A stretch of 64,000 nt of DNA. It comes from an uncultured bacterium. GTDB taxonomy: Bacteria > Cyanobacteriota > Vampirovibrionia > Gastranaerophilales > Gastranaerophilaceae. Numbering within the stretch: position 1 is the stretch's first letter; every line of letters begins with the position of its first letter. Positions 60,833-64,000 of the stretch are shown piece by piece. The stretch is from assembly GCA_949290355.1 (NCBI GenBank), contig CASERN010000007.1, positions 1 to 64,000 of the forward strand, read 5' to 3'. The position numbers were made by a program, and so were the translations under genes. The notes beneath the pieces were generated by a model. It was not told the origin of the DNA. It did not search any database and worked only from the letters and a program-made list of their open reading frames with translations.

Positions 60833-61378
60833 TTGAATAACATTTATTTGATTGTATTATTTTTAATATTGTTATTTTGTTCGGGATTCTCTAATCAAGA
60901 ATTAAATATTGTATTTTCATATCAACCTAATGTTGATAGGTTAGAAACTATATTTAAAACATATTTACCGATAAAAGAGGGAATTTTATATACAAAAGTT
61001 CCAAGAGGTCTTATTGTTAGTATTGATGAAAGATATTTTTTTAATGAAGGAGAAACAAGAATAAAGGAAAGTTCTTTATGTATATTAGATATAATAATAG
61101 TTTTGTTGCATAAACTTTCTAATTACTGTGTAGTAGAAGACCATACAGAGACAGATATATTTTTGGACAGTAGTTATAAACAAACTTGGGAATTATCGCT
61201 TGTAAGGTCTTCAAATATTGTGGAATATATGATTGAATGCGGTAAATTGCCATCCACAAGGTTATTTGCATTAGGATATGGTCAATATATGCCTTTTTTG
61301 GATAATGTATCCAAGGACAAAAACGGTATGAATAATAGAATAGACTTTGTAATAATAGAATACGAAGCTAAGCGATGA
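60833..61378 (+). CDS. OmpA/MotB C-terminal-domain protein
   Basis: A 181-residue protein with an N-terminal membrane or signal helix (IYLIVLFLILLFCSGFS). The OmpA-like peptidoglycan-binding domain occupies about 55-178: VSIDERYFFNEGET, VVEDHTETD, LSLVRSSNIVEYMIE, ALGYGQYMPF and NNRIDFVII. It probably binds the diaminopimelate side chain of peptidoglycan. Cys17 in LLFCSGFS could be a lipobox cysteine, though the context is imperfect. It starts at TTG 60833 behind GGAGG. The end overlaps the sigma factor gene by 11 bp. Confidence 0.82.
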   Translation: MNNIYLIVLFLILLFCSGFSNQELNIVFSYQPNVDRLETIFKTYLPIKEGILYTKVPRGLIVSIDERYFFNEGETRIKESSLCILDIIIVLLHKLSNYCVVEDHTETDIFLDSSYKQTWELSLVRSSNIVEYMIECGKLPSTRLFALGYGQYMPFLDNVSKDKNGMNNRIDFVIIEYEAKR

Positions 61379-62195
61379 TACTTTTTTGTAATCTTGTTGT
61401 TCTTGTCTCACTAAGTATGTTTTTAAGCTTCATTATAGCTTGAGCATGTAGTTGACATATACGTGATTCTGACATATTTATAGTTTCACCGATTTCTTTA
61501 AGAGTCATATTTTCTTGATAATATAGAACCATTATAATGCGTTCACGTTCAGGGAGTCTTAAAAGAGCTTTTTCAAGTTCCTGTTTTACATTTTTTTCTT
61601 CGGCTTGTTCTTGAGGGTTTAGTTTATTTGTGTCTTGGATTGTGTCTATAAGTTCAATGCTATCATCGGAATTTCCTTTTTTTTCATACAATGAGGTCAT
61701 TGTAGTATCTTCTGATAGTATTTGTGTAACTTTTTCAGGATCCATATCAAGGTAATTTGCAACTTCATTGGTAGTTGGCATCCTTCCAAGTTCTTGTTTG
61801 AGGTATTCTTGGGCCTGTTTTATATCTTTGATTTTTTTTCTAACGCTTCTTGGTAAGAAGTCCTGAGCCCTAATTCTATCTAGAATTGAGCCTCTTATTC
61901 TGATAAGTGCGTAAGTTTCAAATCTGGTATTTTTCTGAGGAGAATATCTTTCAATTGCATTGATTAATCCTTCAACTCCATAACCTGCAATATCCTCAAC
62001 TGAAATTGTTGAAGGTAATGTAACTTTGACTCTTCCCACTACATATCTTATAAGATATATATATTGGACAATTAATGTATCCCTTATGGCTTTGTTTGTT
62101 TTATCTTTAAGATATTCTTGCCATAATGTTACAAGTTCCTCTTCCGAAAGTCTTTTTATATTATTGTATGATGAAAAATCAAAACTCTGAGTCAT
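61368..62195 (-). CDS. FliA/WhiG-type RNA polymerase sigma factor
   Basis: A 275-residue sigma-70 family group 3 factor. Region 2 is seen in IVQYIYLIRYVVGRV and FETYALIRIRGSILDRIRAQDFLPRSVR (about 80-110), region 3 in ELGRMPTTNEVANYL, and region 4 in LPERERIIMVLYYQENMTLKEIGETINMSESRICQLHAQAI. This pattern is that of FliA (sigma-28), which drives flagellar, chemotaxis, pilus or sporulation-like regulons. No flagellar genes or FlgM are in the window. Its promoter would read TAAA-N15-GCCGATAA. I start at ATG 62195; TTG 62207 is possible. Confidence 0.9.
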   Translation of the reverse strand: MTQSFDFSSYNNIKRLSEEELVTLWQEYLKDKTNKAIRDTLIVQYIYLIRYVVGRVKVTLPSTISVEDIAGYGVEGLINAIERYSPQKNTRFETYALIRIRGSILDRIRAQDFLPRSVRKKIKDIKQAQEYLKQELGRMPTTNEVANYLDMDPEKVTQILSEDTTMTSLYEKKGNSDDSIELIDTIQDTNKLNPQEQAEEKNVKQELEKALLRLPERERIIMVLYYQENMTLKEIGETINMSESRICQLHAQAIMKLKNILSETRTTRLQKSIIA

Positions 62196-62314
62196 TAAGC
62201 TTCCCAAATATTGTTCAAATATCTTACATATCTATTCTACCTAATATAGGATTAGGTACATCATTTAAAAAGAGGAAATGTTTCTAAAATACTAAAGTTT
62301 GTATATTACATGGA

Positions 62315-62348
62315 AACAAAAAAACGGTTAATTATTTAATCGTTTTTT
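62315..62348 (-). terminator. Terminator of the CNNM/CorC gene
   Basis: An A/T-flanked hairpin (CGGTTAAttatTTAATCG) overlaps the last codons of the gene, with seven T on the minus strand. Confidence 0.6.
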
Positions 62349-63703
62349 TGTTCTTCTTTATCAGTTTCAATATCTTGTTCTTCTTTTTTGAGAATTTCAA
62401 GTTTTGTAATTCTTGCACCATCAACTTCTTTTACAATAAATGTTATGTTGTGTAGTTCGGCTTTATCGTTTACCTCTGCTAATCTGCCAAGAAGTTTAAC
62501 AACAAGTCCTCCTATAGTATCAATATCATCGTCATCAATTTCTTTTTCATCAATATTGAAGTATTCGGCAAATTCATCAAGACGCATCATCGAATTTGCA
62601 ATATATGTATTTGGTGCTACTTCTATTATATCTTCTTGTTGTTCTTCTTCTTCATCAAATTCATCTTGTACATCCCCGAATATTTCTTCTATAACGTCTT
62701 CAAGGGTAATAAGTCCTGATGTCCCACCAAATTCATCAACTACAATTGCCATTTGTCCTTTTTTCTTTTTAAATTCAAGTACAAGATTGTCCATTGTAAT
62801 TGTTTCAGGCACCATTAAAATACTTCGTTGTATTTTAGAAATAGGGCACACTTCATCTTTTAAAGATAGCGAATACAAATCTTTAACATGTACAAGTCCT
62901 GTAATATGATCAATATCTTCTTCATATACAGGATATCTTGTGTATTGACTTTCTTCTGCCAATTTATTCAATTCTTCCATAGGCATGTCAATTGGGATAC
63001 ATACCATGTCAGTTCTTGGAATCATTACTTGTTTTGCAGTTAAATCAGAAAACTTAAATACGTTATGCAGCATATCTTTTTCTGTTTCATTTAGTACTCC
63101 ACCATCATAGCTTGCGTTAACTAACATATCTAATTCTTCTGTAGAATGAACTAATGATCCTTTATGTGAATGCGGGATATTTAATATTTTTAAAACAAAA
63201 TTTCCAAAACCATTTAATAGCCATATAAAAGGATTAAAAAAGAAAGTCAAAACCTGCATTGGTCTAGCAACCCAAAGAGCGGTTTTTTCTGTGTATTCAA
63301 GGGCAATTGATTTTGGAATAAGTTCACCCAATACAACATGGAAAAAAGTAATTAAAGCGAAAGCAATTGATACTGATGCTGTATGAGTAGCGATATTTTT
63401 GCTTATGCCGGGCAAAAAGGCAAAAATAGGCTCAATAATATGGGCAAGAGTTCCTTCTCCGACCCAACCTAAGCCGATGCTTGAAATTGTAACACCTAAT
63501 TGTACAGATGCAATAAATTTATCCAAATCTTTCAAGGCTTCTAAGGCTATTTTTGCATTGAAATTCCCTTCATTAACTAATTGTTCAATACGGGTTTTTC
63601 TAACTTTTACCATAGCAAATTCTGACGCTACGAAAAAACCGTTTGAAAACAATAAAAAAGCTATAAGGAACAAATTGAATATCGTATTACCTGTTTCATT
63701 CAT
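62336..63703 (-). CDS. CNNM/CorC-type membrane protein with CBS domains
   Basis: A 455-residue protein. Three to four membrane helices of a DUF21/CNNM domain (about 8-30, 65-85, 105-130, 140-160) are followed by two CBS domains (about 215-335; VMIPRTDMVCIPID, QMAIVVDEFGGTSGLITLEDVIEEIFG). A CorC/HlyC transporter-associated domain ends the protein. Such proteins help export or sense magnesium; the label hemolysin is historical. The N-terminal motif IGLGWVGEGTLA is typical. The gene is oriented leftward. Confidence 0.92.
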   Translation of the reverse strand: MNETGNTIFNLFLIAFLLFSNGFFVASEFAMVKVRKTRIEQLVNEGNFNAKIALEALKDLDKFIASVQLGVTISSIGLGWVGEGTLAHIIEPIFAFLPGISKNIATHTASVSIAFALITFFHVVLGELIPKSIALEYTEKTALWVARPMQVLTFFFNPFIWLLNGFGNFVLKILNIPHSHKGSLVHSTEELDMLVNASYDGGVLNETEKDMLHNVFKFSDLTAKQVMIPRTDMVCIPIDMPMEELNKLAEESQYTRYPVYEEDIDHITGLVHVKDLYSLSLKDEVCPISKIQRSILMVPETITMDNLVLEFKKKKGQMAIVVDEFGGTSGLITLEDVIEEIFGDVQDEFDEEEEQQEDIIEVAPNTYIANSMMRLDEFAEYFNIDEKEIDDDDIDTIGGLVVKLLGRLAEVNDKAELHNITFIVKEVDGARITKLEILKKEEQDIETDKEEQKND

Positions 63704-63777
63704 TATTTATATTAAATCCTCAAATATATTTTATTTAGTCAAAACAATTATAATATTATTGTTCAAAAAAAGCAATC

Positions 63778-64000
63778 CTATTTTTCGGGCATTTCTACTT
63801 CTTTTAGTTCTGTATATACCATTGGAGAAAAACCTTTGGTTGTAGAAATACTAATGATTTTATAAACAGGAGTCTCACTTAAAAGAGTCGGGCTTGTAAT
63901 GTGGTATACTCCATTTCTCATAATTTCATTATTTACATGCAAATGTCCTGCAATTACACTGATAACATTGTTATGTTTATCTAAAAGCTCTAAATATTTT
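63778..64000 (-). CDS. Metallophosphoesterase, C-terminal part (runs off the window)
   Basis: The frame is open from the window edge to TAG at 63778-63780, about 73 residues. The segment SVIAGHLHVNNEIMRNGVYHI contains GHLH, the last metal-binding motif (GHxH) of calcineurin-like phosphoesterases, followed by a typical closing beta-strand region. The catalytic N-terminal motifs lie outside the window. The substrate is unknown. Confidence 0.75.
   Translation of the reverse strand, partial: KYLELLDKHNNVISVIAGHLHVNNEIMRNGVYHITSPTLLSETPVYKIISISTTKGFSPMVYTELKEVEMPEK

Noticed and set aside
62388-62909. 173-codon frame antisense to the CNNM/CorC gene
   Set aside because: The product is almost all Ser and hydrophobic residues, the reverse image of an acidic CBS/CorC region, with no ribosome site.

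Overview
The window is AT-rich DNA read with the standard bacterial code. It comes from a Gram-negative-type bacterium: there is a KDO-8-phosphate synthase, an OmpA-like protein, a CtpA protease and a GyrB with the long Gram-negative insert. The prepilin signal AFTLAEVLITLGIIGVV, the pilin-like proteins, small secreted proteins with an SFTG or SFRA-type N-terminus, and the overall gene set fit gut Vampirovibrionia (Melainabacteria, Gastranaerophilales), the non-photosynthetic sister group of Cyanobacteria. The lineage is an inference from protein style; no rRNA is present.

Region 1 (about 643 to 12139) is a mobile restriction-modification island inserted at the 3' end of a tRNA-Asp gene. It holds an orphan 401-aa protein whose 5' end carries a frame-switching 11-bp tandem repeat, two tiny genes, a small serine resolvase, a coiled-coil protein, a complete type III restriction-modification pair (Mod and Res), an unknown 343-aa protein, a 53-aa protein and a large serine integrase. 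The 10-bp sequence AAAATGGCGG occurs at both ends. At the left end it abuts what looks like the original tRNA terminator, and at the right end the island supplies a replacement terminator. Bases 1 to 614 are gene-free and repeat-rich.

Region 2 (12134 to 33844) is chromosome. It contains tRNA-Asp, a putative transglutaminase-like protein, a GH57 glucan branching enzyme and rpsT. A pxpA-like/yvcK/panB/panC/cyclase-like operon follows, then rplJ-rplL behind an L10 leader with an attenuator. Next come an AddAB-like helicase and nuclease pair, coaD, the rpmG/tRNA-Trp/secE/nusG/rplK/rplA translation and transcription cluster, kdsA, an MBL-fold hydrolase and pheS.

Region 3 (33898 to 54060) is mixed. 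It has a pilin-like gene broken by a UGA codon and an intact paralogue at 53170. Both sit behind the same 190-bp promoter and leader-peptide cassette. Between them lie a GlmS-like isomerase, gatB, folP, a YhcC-type radical SAM protein, cdd, ctpA, a putative zinc metallopeptidase, a TPR protein, DivIC- and FtsL-like division proteins, gltX, rsmH and a degenerate HD-GYP protein.

Region 4 (54163 to 64000) is housekeeping: gyrB, adk-map, an RNase H-like protein, tmk, an M16-like protein without its zinc motif, an OmpA-like protein, a FliA-type sigma factor, a CNNM/CorC membrane protein and the end of a phosphoesterase gene.

Several genes have a -10 box ending exactly 6 nt before the ATG and no Shine-Dalgarno, so leaderless initiation is probably common here. 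Most other genes have good AGGAG sites.
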